64,000 nucleotides of DNA from WRAU01 sp964277385 (GTDB lineage Bacteria > Pseudomonadota > Alphaproteobacteria > WRAU01 > Hepatincolaceae). This document shows, piece by piece, positions 1 through 8,788 of the stretch. The first letter of the stretch is position 1. Every line of letters begins with the position of its first letter. Both the position numbers and the translations under genes were made by a program. The stretch is from positions 1,364,001 through 1,428,000 of the forward strand of contig OZ195520.1 of assembly GCA_964277385.1 (NCBI GenBank). Reading direction: 5' to 3'. Below the pieces are notes generated by a model, which worked only from the letters and a program-made list of their open reading frames with translations, searched no databases and was not told the DNA's origin.

Positions 1-487
1 TGCTTTTGATATAGATGCAAATGGTATTGTTAGTGTATCGGCTAAAGATAAAGGAACTGGTAAGGAGCATCAAATTCAAATTCAATCTTCTTCTGGATTG
101 TCTGATGAAGAAATTGAAAGAATGGTTAAAGATGCCGAGGCTAATGCCGAAGCTGATAAACTTAAAAAAGATCATATTGATGCACAGAATAATGCAGAAA
201 TAGCGATTAGTACTGTTGAAAAAAGCATGAAAGAATTAGCTGATAAAATTCCTGAAGAGATAAAAATTTCTCTTGAAACAACTATAAAAGAACTTCAAGA
301 TGTTAAAGAAACTGCCACAACAGAAGAGCTTAAATCTAAAACTGAAGCCTTAACTACTCTTTCTATGAAACTAGGAGAAATGTTATATCAACAATCTCAA
401 GAAGAAAAGCCTACAACAGAAGGAGAAGAACAAGCTAACCAACCTGAAGATGCGAATGTAGTTGATGGTAGCTTTAAAGAAAAATAG
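1..487 (+). CDS. dnaK: Chaperone DnaK, C-terminal part (5' end outside window)
   Basis: This is the 3' portion of the Hsp70 chaperone. The frame is open from base 2. The visible part begins inside the substrate-binding beta domain (AFDIDANGIVSVSAKDKGTG, a very conserved Hsp70 stretch). It continues through the helical lid, which starts at SGLSDEEIERM, and ends in an acidic low-complexity tail (EEKPTTEGEEQ). DnaK folds client proteins in the cytoplasm with DnaJ and GrpE, and dnaJ follows directly downstream, as is usual. A hairpin with a T run lies between the two genes. The nucleotide-binding domain lies outside the window. Confidence 0.97.
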   Translation, partial: AFDIDANGIVSVSAKDKGTGKEHQIQIQSSSGLSDEEIERMVKDAEANAEADKLKKDHIDAQNNAEIAISTVEKSMKELADKIPEEIKISLETTIKELQDVKETATTEELKSKTEALTTLSMKLGEMLYQQSQEEKPTTEGEEQANQPEDANVVDGSFKEK

Positions 488-507
488 TTTTTTCTAAAAT
501 CAAGCCG

Positions 508-544
508 AAAGGGTAATCTGTATTAATTTACGATTACTCTTTTT
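508..544 (+). terminator. Intrinsic terminator or attenuator between dnaK and dnaJ
   Basis: AGGGTAATC (510-518) pairs with GATTACTCT (532-540) with one G-T pair, and is followed directly by a T tract. It lies about 20 bases after the dnaK stop. It probably lowers dnaJ expression relative to dnaK. Confidence 0.7.
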
Positions 545-595
545 GCATGTTTGTAATATTATAAATATATATATATAAATAGCGAATTAAAAATT

Positions 596-1687
596 ATGAG
601 TAAAGATTTTTATACAACTTTGGGTGTTTCTAGAACTGCTACAGATGATGAACTAAAATCTGCATATAGAAAATTAGCAATGAAATACCACCCAGACAAA
701 AACCCTGACAATAAAGAATCTGAAGCAAAATTCAAAGAAATCTCAGAAGCCTATGAAGTTCTCAAAGATCCCAATAAAAGAGCTTCTTACGATAGAGGTG
801 GCTATAATACTCAAGCAGGGCACGGAAGCAACGAAGGATTTGGATTTGGTGGATTTAGCGATTTTGGATCAATGAATGATATATTTGAAGAAATATTTGG
901 TGGCGGAAGGGGATCAAGAAAAGATTCCTCTAATTATGCAAGAGCTCAAAGAGGATCTGATCTTTTATATAATCTCTCAATATCTTTAGAAGAAGCATAC
1001 TCTGGAGTAGAAAAAGATATTAAAATAACCAATTTATACGCATGCTTTGATTGTAATGGCTCTGGTTCTAAAGGTGTACCTGAATATTCAACCTGTTCTG
1101 ATTGTGCTGGACGTGGAAAAATTAGAAGAAGAATGGGATTCTTCTCTGTAGAACAAGTATGTGCAAGATGTTCTGGTAAAGGGCAGTCTCTTAAAAATAC
1201 TTGTAACTCTTGTCATGGAGAAGGAAGAATTAAAAAAACTAAAACTCTATCAGTATCAGTTCCTTCTGGCATAGATAACGGTATGAGAATAAAACTATCT
1301 GGAGAAGGTGAAGCTGGAGTTCAATCAGCCCCAGCTGGGGATTTATATGTCTCAATAAGCATATTTAAACATAGTTTTTTTACAAGAAAAAAAAATGATC
1401 TTCATATTAATATTTCAATTCCAATGATTGTAGCAACTTTGGGAGATATGATAAAAATAAATGTTATAGGAGGAAAAGAAATTGAATTAACCATTCCAGA
1501 AGGAATTAACAACGGGCAAACATTGCGAGTTAAAAATAAAGGAATGAAAATTCTTAACCATAACAGCTATGGTGATCTTTATGTTAATATAACAGTTGAT
1601 ACTCCTAATAAACTTTCATCTAAACAAAAAGAATTATTAAAAGAAATTTTTGTAATTGATGAAAAAAATAAATATAAAATAAAGTAA
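596..1687 (+). CDS. dnaJ: Co-chaperone DnaJ (Hsp40)
   Basis: DnaJ stimulates the ATPase of DnaK and delivers unfolded clients. At 363 residues it is of normal length. It has an N-terminal J domain with the HPD triad at residues 32-34. A Gly/Phe-rich linker follows (GFGFGGFSDFGS). The zinc-binding region has four CxxCxGxG-type repeats (CFDCNGSG, CSDCAGRG, CARCSGKG, CNSCHGEG). The C-terminal substrate-binding domains follow. The domain order is that of a complete type I DnaJ. The gene lies 108 bases after dnaK and is separated from it by a hairpin, so it may be expressed partly by readthrough. Confidence 0.98.
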   Translation: MSKDFYTTLGVSRTATDDELKSAYRKLAMKYHPDKNPDNKESEAKFKEISEAYEVLKDPNKRASYDRGGYNTQAGHGSNEGFGFGGFSDFGSMNDIFEEIFGGGRGSRKDSSNYARAQRGSDLLYNLSISLEEAYSGVEKDIKITNLYACFDCNGSGSKGVPEYSTCSDCAGRGKIRRRMGFFSVEQVCARCSGKGQSLKNTCNSCHGEGRIKKTKTLSVSVPSGIDNGMRIKLSGEGEAGVQSAPAGDLYVSISIFKHSFFTRKKNDLHINISIPMIVATLGDMIKINVIGGKEIELTIPEGINNGQTLRVKNKGMKILNHNSYGDLYVNITVDTPNKLSSKQKELLKEIFVIDEKNKYKIK

Positions 1688-1976
1688 CTACATATAAAAC
1701 AACCCCAATTTTTTGTAAAATACAATACTTTATCGGTAAAATAAAACAAGTATGGTCTTATCTTGTTTGGTGTATGATGTATAAGTAAAATTGCATATTT
1801 TATATAATAAAATTCTAACTCTTTAACTGATATTAAGATTGATCTTATGATACGTATCTAAAAAAATGAACTATTTGGTAAAATTACTTAATTAAAAGTA
1901 TCACAAATATTATGTACTACTGTCCTTTTTTTCAATCATACAATAACAAAAAAAATTTCATTTACTTGTTTATTTC

Positions 1977-2091
1977 TGTATAATCTCTAATAGATAGAAT
2001 TATCAATAATAATAGCTTCCCTGTATTTAATAAAAAAATTAGGGTATAAGGATTATCTACTTAGCGGAATACACTAATTATATTTAATAAT
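1977..2091 (+). pseudogene. Decayed copy of the 3' end of the restriction-modification gene
   Basis: This stretch just upstream of the large restriction-modification gene matches the last roughly 115 bases of that same gene (about 6207-6325). Aligned by eye, 2017-2084 against 6250-6318 begins with 18 identical bases (CTTCCCTGTATTTAATAA). Overall identity is about 80-85 percent, with one-base insertions and deletions. The counterpart of the protein tail TFPVFNKKNHGYKDYL can be followed, but it is broken by frameshifts and stops. It therefore looks like the scar of a former tandem paralogue whose body was lost. The rest of the gap 1688-2107 shows no recognisable coding sequence. Confidence 0.8.
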
Positions 2092-2107
2092 AAAAACAAT
2101 ACCTCTT

Positions 2108-5100
2108 ATGAAAAAAAATAAAATCTATGCTGATTATATTGGTAAATATTTAGAAAATAACTATTTTACTTCTAAAATTATGATTGACATTATGAATCAA
2201 GAAGTAACAACTCTAGAAAAACAAGCATATATAAAAGCTAAAGCTATTTTTGATAGCTTATCTAAAAATCAACTTTATACTTGTAACGAATCAGAAATAA
2301 TCTCCGACTTCATTACTAAAATTCTTGATATACTAAGTTACTCTCATCTTAGAGAAGAAACTTTTTCTATTCAGGGAAAATCTTATAAACTTGATTTTGT
2401 TCTGTTTGATACCAATAAAGAAAAACAAGCCTTCCTTGAAATGTCTAAAAAACAAAATAAAGAAGAAAGATTAAATGACCTCTCAAAGTACTTAATCTTA
2501 GAAGCAAAATCTCCAAATGAAAAACTGGATAATTCTAAGCTAAATGCTAAAAATCCTCATTATCAGTTATTAAATTATCTAAGCGGATTAAGATGTGATT
2601 GGGGGATATTAACCAATGCCAAACAATGGCGTTTATATGATGGTTCAAAAAGATACTCTCAAAAGGTTTTTATTCAATTCAATCTCTATGACATTTTAGA
2701 AAACAATGAAGAAAATTGCTTTTATTTATTTTACAGGATATTCAACTCATCTTTCTTTTTTAGTAAAAAACCAGAAGAAACTATCTCTCATGCCAAAGAA
2801 CTAGATAAAATCAAAATCTTAGATTTAGAAAATAGATTAGCTGAAATTATCTATGGAACAGAAGCAAATGCTTATAGAGATTCTGCAATTGAGAATATAG
2901 GAACATCGCTTTATGATTATTATTCTAAGAAGGATAATAATATAGACTTAAAAGATATTTTTCATAATTCTAGTATTTTAGTATTTAGACTAGTTTTTCT
3001 TTTTTATTATGAAAGTAGATTCAGAAATACTCTTAAAAAGCATAGAGCTTATGAAGAATACTCAATATATTCATTTTATAAAAATAAAGTGCTAAGAGAC
3101 AACAGTTCTAATGAAGATCACAATCTTTATGGTGCATTAATATCTTATTTTGATAAGCTGGCAAACGGAGATACTAATCTAGAGATTCCTATGCTTAATG
3201 GTGGTTTATTTGATGCTAACAAAGCAAAATTACTGAATAAAAAAGAAATCATTAATAACGGAATTATAAAAAATCTTTTTAAAACAATGTTGATAGGTTC
3301 AATTATTTTTGATGTAGATAATACGGTGTTTGATTACCTTCAGCAAGATTTTTCTTTAATAGATATTAAAAAACTTGGTGAGATTTATGAGAATCTTTTA
3401 GAATACGAATTTAGAATAGCAACAGAAAATACTTATTTAATTGGCTATGGTAATACTAGCAAAGGGGAAAGCTCGCAAAGTGGAACTTTTGTAGATGCTT
3501 TAGACTTAGCCATGTTAAAAAAAGAATACAAAAACACAACAGAATATAAAGAATACAAAAAAGGAAGTATTTATTTGGTTTCACTAAGTAATAATCGTAA
3601 GCAAACAGCATCATATTACACACCAGAGATATTTACAAAGTTCATGGTAAGTAATGCTATAGAAGATCAGCTTACAAAAGGAAAAACCATTTATGAAATA
3701 TCATTAATAGATAACGCTTGTGGTAGCGGACATTTTTTAGTAGATGCATTGATAGAACTAACTAACAGAGCTTTGATAGATTTTACAAGAGATGATAGAC
3801 CTCCAATGAAGCATGAGACTTTTATGGAATCTCTAACTTTTAAGAATTTAATTCAAGATGAGAAAAATAAAATCACTGAGAATATTGAGAATTTAGGTAT
3901 AAAAGATAGTAATTTAATAGATGAATTTTTAGATGAAGAACAGATTTTAAAAAGAATTTTGTTAAAGAAGTGTATCTTTGGTGTAGATTATAATATTTTA
4001 GCAATAGAAATAGCAAGATTAGCATTATGGATGGAAACTTTTATATTTGCAACACCTTTATCCTTTATAGAGCATCATATAAAGCAAGGAAATTCATTAA
4101 TTGGATCATCTTTACACGATTACAAATCGATTCAAAATCAACAAAAACAAATGGATTTTTTGTATAATACCGATGATAATTTGCATCAGCTCGAAGTTGC
4201 TTATAATAAAATAATTCATTTGTCAGATACAACAGTAGAAGAAATTAAAGAATCCAAGAGAATTTATAAACAAGAAGTAATTCCTATAATAAATGGACTT
4301 AATGAGTTATTAAATTTAATAAATTATTATAATTTTTTAAGAGCTAATACTAAAGATGTAGAGTTTTTAAAGAATTTAGGTTTGGGAAACTTTTTTATAA
4401 ATAAGATTAAGTCTAAGGGTATGATAAAAGAAGTTTTTTCTATTACAGGGAAAAGCGATGATATTCACGTAATTTTAAATGCTTATAACAACAAAGAAGA
4501 AGAATTTTTAGCTGAATTAAAAACTTTTGTAAAAATGTTTTCTCCATTTAATTACGAAGTAGAATTTCCAGATGCTCAATTAGGATTTGATATTGTAGTT
4601 GGTAATCCTCCTTGGGATGAATCTGTAGCTGATGATAAAGATTTTTTCTCACAATATAATACTGTTTATAGAAGTATGAGTATAAAAGATAAAGAAGCAT
4701 TAAGAAATAAGTATTTAAAAGGCGTAGGATATAGTTTTATAAAAGATCATTATAAACAATATAGTAGCTTTATAAAAACATATAATAATTATTTAAAGTT
4801 GTCATACCCTTTAAATGCTGGTGTTGGAGATAATAATTTATATAAATTCTTTATAGAAAGAAACTTAAGACTACTAAAGGCCGAAACAGGAGTATTAAAT
4901 TATTTAACTCCAAGTGTGTGGTCTTACGCTAAAGGTGCAACTATAATCCGTAAATATATTTTAAATAATTTTAAACTAGATTATTTTTATCAATTTGAAA
5001 ATCGCCAAAAAATTGGAGGAAAAATTTTTAACAAAGTTCATCCATCATACAAATTTGCTAATTATCAAATAAGAAATGAGGGAAAACTTTTTGATAAAGT

Positions 5101-6322
5101 AGATAGTAGATATAAGTTTGCAAATTATCAAATCACACAATCAGCAATGAATGATGATTTTGAAATCAAGTTTTTATTTATGCAGAATGAAACTAGCTTT
5201 TTAGAAAAAAATCCTATTACAGAGAGGTTTGATTTAGCAAATAAAAAAGCATTAAAAATAACTCTAGGAGATATAAAAAAACTCTCTCCAGAAGAATACT
5301 CTATTTTAGAAATTAATTGTAAAGAGGAGCTTTTTCTTATTAAGAAATTATATTCTAAATATAATTCTCTTTCAGAAAAGAATATAAACTTTTATAATGA
5401 ATTACACATGACAAATGATAGACAAATCCTGGCAGAAACTAATGATTATATAGGTTTTTATAGAGAATTAGATGTAACAAACGATAAAAATTTATTGTTA
5501 GAAAATAGTAATAATAATAATTATATTGTTTTTGAAGGAAAAAACATCCATCAATTTAATCCTCTTTTTGAAAAAAATAAGTATTATGCAAACATAGATA
5601 ATTTAGAAAAATCACAATTATCTAAAGAAATTTATAGATTAAAATCACAAAATAAAAGTAACAAATTTCTACAATACATAAAGCTAGAAGATAAAATAGA
5701 TTATCGCTATAAATATTATAAACTAGCATTTAGGTCTATTGCTAGTGGTACTAATGAAAGAACATTAATTTCTTGTGTTTTACCTAAAAAAAGTACATTT
5801 GTTAATTCTCTTAATGCTACTGTACCCTTTAAATACGAAGTTGATGGTACAAATATATCTATAAAATTATTAAATTCTACCGCTCAATTATTTTTTATTA
5901 ATTCTGTTTTTAACTCTTTGATTATTGACTATATTTTAAGACTAAGTTTAGATATTAACGTAAACATGTTTTTATTAAAGAAATTACCCATACCTCAACC
6001 AACAACTGAAGAAATATTAAATAATCCTGATTATAAAAAACTAATGGAAAATGCTGTTATTCTATCTTCCATCCACGCTAAAAATTTCTATACAGATGCC
6101 GTAGAAGAACTTAATATAGATTTACAAATTATTGAAGATAATAAATCTAATCTAAACAGACTAAAAACAAAATTAATGGTAGAAAACGACTGTATTGTCG
6201 CAAAACTTTATAACCTAACATTAGAAGAACTTGAAATAATAATAAACACCTTCCCTGTATTTAATAAGAAAAATCACGGCTATAAAGATTATTTACTTAC
6301 TGAATACAATAATTACATATAA
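2108..6322 (+). CDS. Single-chain (type IIG-like) restriction-modification enzyme
   Basis: A 1404-residue protein with both cleavage and methylation parts. The N-terminal region has a PD-(D/E)XK-type nuclease signature (D96 ... E132-A-K134, in KLDFVLFD and YLILEAKSP). The middle carries an N6-adenine methyltransferase core: motif I DNACGSGHF from D535 and motif IV NPPW at 833-836. The C-terminal third should hold target recognition. This is the layout of Eco57I/type IIG enzymes that methylate and cut from one polypeptide. No separate specificity or methyltransferase gene is nearby. Two in-frame tandem duplications lie in the C-terminal half (residues about 971-1009 and 1094-1138). No clear ribosome site precedes the ATG, so the start is uncertain. 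It is probably horizontally acquired, although its base composition matches the genome. Confidence 0.85.
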   Translation: MKKNKIYADYIGKYLENNYFTSKIMIDIMNQEVTTLEKQAYIKAKAIFDSLSKNQLYTCNESEIISDFITKILDILSYSHLREETFSIQGKSYKLDFVLFDTNKEKQAFLEMSKKQNKEERLNDLSKYLILEAKSPNEKLDNSKLNAKNPHYQLLNYLSGLRCDWGILTNAKQWRLYDGSKRYSQKVFIQFNLYDILENNEENCFYLFYRIFNSSFFFSKKPEETISHAKELDKIKILDLENRLAEIIYGTEANAYRDSAIENIGTSLYDYYSKKDNNIDLKDIFHNSSILVFRLVFLFYYESRFRNTLKKHRAYEEYSIYSFYKNKVLRDNSSNEDHNLYGALISYFDKLANGDTNLEIPMLNGGLFDANKAKLLNKKEIINNGIIKNLFKTMLIGSIIFDVDNTVFDYLQQDFSLIDIKKLGEIYENLLEYEFRIATENTYLIGYGNTSKGESSQSGTFVDALDLAMLKKEYKNTTEYKEYKKGSIYLVSLSNNRKQTASYYTPEIFTKFMVSNAIEDQLTKGKTIYEISLIDNACGSGHFLVDALIELTNRALIDFTRDDRPPMKHETFMESLTFKNLIQDEKNKITENIENLGIKDSNLIDEFLDEEQILKRILLKKCIFGVDYNILAIEIARLALWMETFIFATPLSFIEHHIKQGNSLIGSSLHDYKSIQNQQKQMDFLYNTDDNLHQLEVAYNKIIHLSDTTVEEIKESKRIYKQEVIPIINGLNELLNLINYYNFLRANTKDVEFLKNLGLGNFFINKIKSKGMIKEVFSITGKSDDIHVILNAYNNKEEEFLAELKTFVKMFSPFNYEVEFPDAQLGFDIVVGNPPWDESVADDKDFFSQYNTVYRSMSIKDKEALRNKYLKGVGYSFIKDHYKQYSSFIKTYNNYLKLSYPLNAGVGDNNLYKFFIERNLRLLKAETGVLNYLTPSVWSYAKGATIIRKYILNNFKLDYFYQFENRQKIGGKIFNKVHPSYKFANYQIRNEGKLFDKVDSRYKFANYQITQSAMNDDFEIKFLFMQNETSFLEKNPITERFDLANKKALKITLGDIKKLSPEEYSILEINCKEELFLIKKLYSKYNSLSEKNINFYNELHMTNDRQILAETNDYIGFYRELDVTNDKNLLLENSNNNNYIVFEGKNIHQFNPLFEKNKYYANIDNLEKSQLSKEIYRLKSQNKSNKFLQYIKLEDKIDYRYKYYKLAFRSIASGTNERTLISCVLPKKSTFVNSLNATVPFKYEVDGTNISIKLLNSTAQLFFINSVFNSLIIDYILRLSLDINVNMFLLKKLPIPQPTTEEILNNPDYKKLMENAVILSSIHAKNFYTDAVEELNIDLQIIEDNKSNLNRLKTKLMVENDCIVAKLYNLTLEELEIIINTFPVFNKKNHGYKDYLLTEYNNYI
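5018..5134 (+). repeat. In-gene tandem duplication A
   Basis: The protein reads GKIFNKVHPSYKFANYQI and then, after RNE, GKLFDKVDSRYKFANYQI. Two copies of about 18 residues stand back to back with a three-residue joint. The nucleotide copies (about 5018-5072 and 5081-5134) have diverged, so the duplication is not recent. It keeps the frame. Confidence 0.85.
5388..5522 (+). repeat. In-gene tandem duplication B
   Basis: The protein reads FYNELHMTNDRQILAE and then FYRELDVTNDKNLLLE about 22 residues later. It continues into FEGKNIHQF, the family's usual next element. One copy of the HMTND-type element is normally expected before that motif, so the second looks like an insertion by tandem duplication. 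Confidence 0.75.
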
Positions 6323-6384
6323 TAAATCTTAAACTACTTAATTCTAAGGGTATACATAACCTTTTTAATAAACATTTATAAACT

Positions 6385-6705
6385 TTAACTAGCAATTTTT
6401 AAAGTAATTACACCTAAAACAATTAAAGCTACTCCTAAGTATCTTAATAAAGAAGATGGGTCGCCAAAAAATAATAAGCCAACAAAAAATGTCCCAGCAG
6501 ATCCTATAGCAGTCCAAACAGCATAAGCTGTACCTATTGGTATATCTCTTTGTGCAAAATATAAAAATACTCCACTAAGAGTAATAGAAACAGCAGCAGC
6601 AATAATTCCCATTACCGTATAATAGGTATCTTTTCCTACCATTTTCAAACTCAAAGGCCAACCAATTTCAAATACTCCCGCTACTATTAAATATATCCAA
6701 GCCAT
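6385..6705 (-). CDS. sugE: SMR-family exporter, SugE/Gdx type
   Basis: A 106-residue protein with four hydrophobic membrane segments, the normal length for small multidrug resistance proteins. The essential membrane glutamate is in FEIGWPLSLK (residue 13). TAYAVWTAIGSAGT in the second half of the membrane domain is typical of the SugE/Gdx branch, whose studied members export guanidinium or quaternary ammonium ions as antiparallel dimers in the inner membrane. A good ribosome site (AAGGAGAT) and a promoter precede it. It stands alone, convergent to the restriction gene. Substrate cannot be told from sequence alone. Confidence 0.88.
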   Translation of the reverse strand: MAWIYLIVAGVFEIGWPLSLKMVGKDTYYTVMGIIAAAVSITLSGVFLYFAQRDIPIGTAYAVWTAIGSAGTFFVGLLFFGDPSSLLRYLGVALIVLGVITLKIAS

Positions 6706-6739
6706 GCTTTATCTCCTTAACTTCAAAATAATATTTACC

Positions 6740-6767
6740 ATTATAACAATATTTACCGTTATCACAA
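6740..6767 (-). promoter_or_regulatory. Sigma70-type promoter of the SMR gene
   Basis: On the minus strand, TTGTGA (6762-6767) and TATAAT (6740-6745) are separated by 16 bases, about 35 bases ahead of the start codon. Two near-identical 15-base units (AATATTTACCATTAT at 6730-6744 and AATATTTACCGTTAT at 6748-6762, plus-strand reading) lie across it with an 18-base period and could be an operator. Confidence 0.6.
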
Positions 6768-6810
6768 AATTGATGTAATATTATTATATAAATTAAGGGT
6801 TAAAAAAATA

Positions 6811-7443
6811 ATGTTAAATACAAATAAAATCAAAGAAGTTTTTAAGATTCTATCAGAAAATATACAAACCCAAAAAACAGAACTAAACTTCACAAATAAT
6901 TATACTCTACTAATTGCTGTAATATTATCAGCACAAGCTAAAGATTCTGTAGTAAATATTGCTACCAAAGAACTTTTTAAAATTGCAGATAATCCAACAA
7001 AAATTATAAATTTAGGTGAAGAAAAAATAATTGAATTTATAAAAATCATCGGTCTTTACAAAAATAAAGCTAAAAATATTATTTTAATGTCGCAACAACT
7101 ACTTGATAATAATAATGGAATCGTCCCTGATGATTTTGATAGTTTAATAAAATTAGCTGGTGTAGGTAGAAAAACCGCCAATGTGATACTAAATGTAGCT
7201 TTTAAACAAGATACAATGCCTGTTGATACTCATGTTTATAGACTTTCAAGACGCATTGGCTTATCAACTGGCAATGATGTTTTAGCAGTAGAATATGATT
7301 TATTAGATAAAATTCCTAATCCTTATAGAAACTCTTCTCATCATTTGCTAATATTACATGGAAGATATACTTGTAAGGCAAAAGGTTTTAATTGTGATTA
7401 TTGTATAATTAGTCATATTTGCGAAAAAAATATAGGTAAATAA
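6811..7443 (+). CDS. nth: Endonuclease III (DNA glycosylase/AP lyase)
   Basis: Removes oxidised pyrimidines from DNA in base excision repair. The protein has 210 residues, as in E. coli Nth. It has the helix-hairpin-helix motif GVGRKTANV with catalytic Lys121, followed by PVDTHVYR with catalytic Asp139. The C-terminal [4Fe-4S] cluster signature is complete (C-x6-C-x2-C-x5-C, YTCKAKGFNCDYCIISHIC). galE follows 19 bases later and may be co-transcribed. Confidence 0.97.
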   Translation: MLNTNKIKEVFKILSENIQTQKTELNFTNNYTLLIAVILSAQAKDSVVNIATKELFKIADNPTKIINLGEEKIIEFIKIIGLYKNKAKNIILMSQQLLDNNNGIVPDDFDSLIKLAGVGRKTANVILNVAFKQDTMPVDTHVYRLSRRIGLSTGNDVLAVEYDLLDKIPNPYRNSSHHLLILHGRYTCKAKGFNCDYCIISHICEKNIGK

Positions 7444-7462
7444 TAAGTATAAGAGGATTATT

Positions 7463-8446
7463 TTGAAAAAAATTCTAGTAACAGGTGGGGCTGGATATGT
7501 TGGTTCACATACAGCAAAAATGCTTAAAAAAAAGGGTTATGAGCCTATTGTTTTTGACAATTTAGTTTATGGTCATAAATACGCTGTAAAATGGGGAAAT
7601 TTCATAAAAGGAGACCTTAATAATTACAAAGATATCAACAATGTACTAAAATTAGTTAAACCAGATGGAATTATACATTGTGCAGCTTATACTTATGTTG
7701 AAGAATCTGTTAATAATCCTGCTAAGTATTATCAAAATAATGTTATTGGATCTCTGAACTTATTTAATGCAATGGTAGAAAATAATATCAATAATATTGT
7801 ATTTTCTTCTACTTGTGCAACTTTTGGAAATATAGAAAACCTTCCTATTTTAGAAACGACCCCTCAAAAACCTATAAGTCCTTATGGTACAAGTAAACTT
7901 ATGGTAGAAATGATTCTTTCTGATTTTGATATAGCTTATAACCTAAAACATATTAATCTAAGATACTTCAATGTATGTGGCGCTGATGAAGACGCTGAAA
8001 CTGGAGAAGATCACTGTCCAGAAAATCACCTAATTCCATTAATAATAGATGTACCGTTAGGGAAGAGAAAAAATATAAAAGTATTTGGGAATGATTACAA
8101 CACAAAAGACGGTACTTGTATAAGAGACTATATTCATGTTAATGATTTAGCAAATGCCCATATTATGTCTTTAGAATATTTATTTCAAAATAAAAAATCT
8201 AATGATTTTAACTTAGGTAGTGAGCAAGGATACTCTGTACTTGAGGTTATAAAAGCTGTAGAGCAAGTTAGCGGTAAAAAAATTCCTAAAATTATAGAAA
8301 AAAGAAGAGCTGGAGATCCCGCAATACTTATAGCTAACTCAACAAAAGCTAATAAAGAATTAGGTTGGAAAGCATCATACACAGATATAATTAAAATTGT
8401 AGAAACTGCCTATAACTGGCATAAAAAACCAAAACCTACTGAATAA
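7463..8446 (+). CDS. galE: UDP-glucose 4-epimerase
   Basis: Interconverts UDP-glucose and UDP-galactose for surface polysaccharide precursors. It is a short-chain dehydrogenase-type epimerase of 327 residues. The NAD-binding loop is TGGAGYVGSH at the N-terminus, and the Tyr141-x3-Lys145 pair (YGTSK) follows SSTCATFG. FGNDYNTKDGTCIRDYIHV is the substrate-binding stretch typical of GalE. The start is TTG with the ribosome site AGAGGA in front, because no ATG fits the conserved N-terminus. A possible remnant of a polysaccharide-export ABC gene lies just downstream. Confidence 0.95.
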   Translation: MKKILVTGGAGYVGSHTAKMLKKKGYEPIVFDNLVYGHKYAVKWGNFIKGDLNNYKDINNVLKLVKPDGIIHCAAYTYVEESVNNPAKYYQNNVIGSLNLFNAMVENNINNIVFSSTCATFGNIENLPILETTPQKPISPYGTSKLMVEMILSDFDIAYNLKHINLRYFNVCGADEDAETGEDHCPENHLIPLIIDVPLGKRKNIKVFGNDYNTKDGTCIRDYIHVNDLANAHIMSLEYLFQNKKSNDFNLGSEQGYSVLEVIKAVEQVSGKKIPKIIEKRRAGDPAILIANSTKANKELGWKASYTDIIKIVETAYNWHKKPKPTE

Positions 8447-8788
8447 TTAGCAATTTATACTAAATTTAGCAGAAGAAAATGACCTTATATAATAAAGAAA
8501 TAAAAAAATGATAGCAAATTACGATAAAAAAATTGCAATCAAGGTCGAGAACGTAAATATATCTTTTTATGTTCTTTTTTGCTAATAAACATTCTAACCC
8601 TAAAATCCTAATAGGAATAACACAATGGTAGTTATGTACAACAAATTTGATCAATGTGAAAAAGAAAAACTATTTTATTTATTGGTATTTTAAATAGGTT
8701 ATAATGCAGTTAATAACTATCAATAGTAGAAAAAAAGACTTAATTTGTAATAACTTAGTCATTCTTTTTATATTAATCACCCTAATAA
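8447..8788. other. Gap of 342 bases without an intact gene
   Basis: A 25-codon plus-strand reading frame (8508-8585) reads IAIKVENVNISFYV. This resembles the first beta strand of an ABC-transporter ATPase of the polysaccharide-export type, then stops. A 62-codon minus-strand frame (8466-8654) across the same bases has no recognisable features. No RNA gene was seen. Confidence 0.35.

Noticed and set aside
6706..6810. A guanidine riboswitch ahead of the SMR exporter.
   Set aside because: No paired hairpins with ACGR loops or ykkC-like core; the region is explained by a promoter and direct repeats.
8466..8654. A 62-residue minus-strand reading frame.
   Set aside because: Poor ribosome site, composition dominated by A/T-rich codons, no recognisable motif, and it lies over other decayed sequence.
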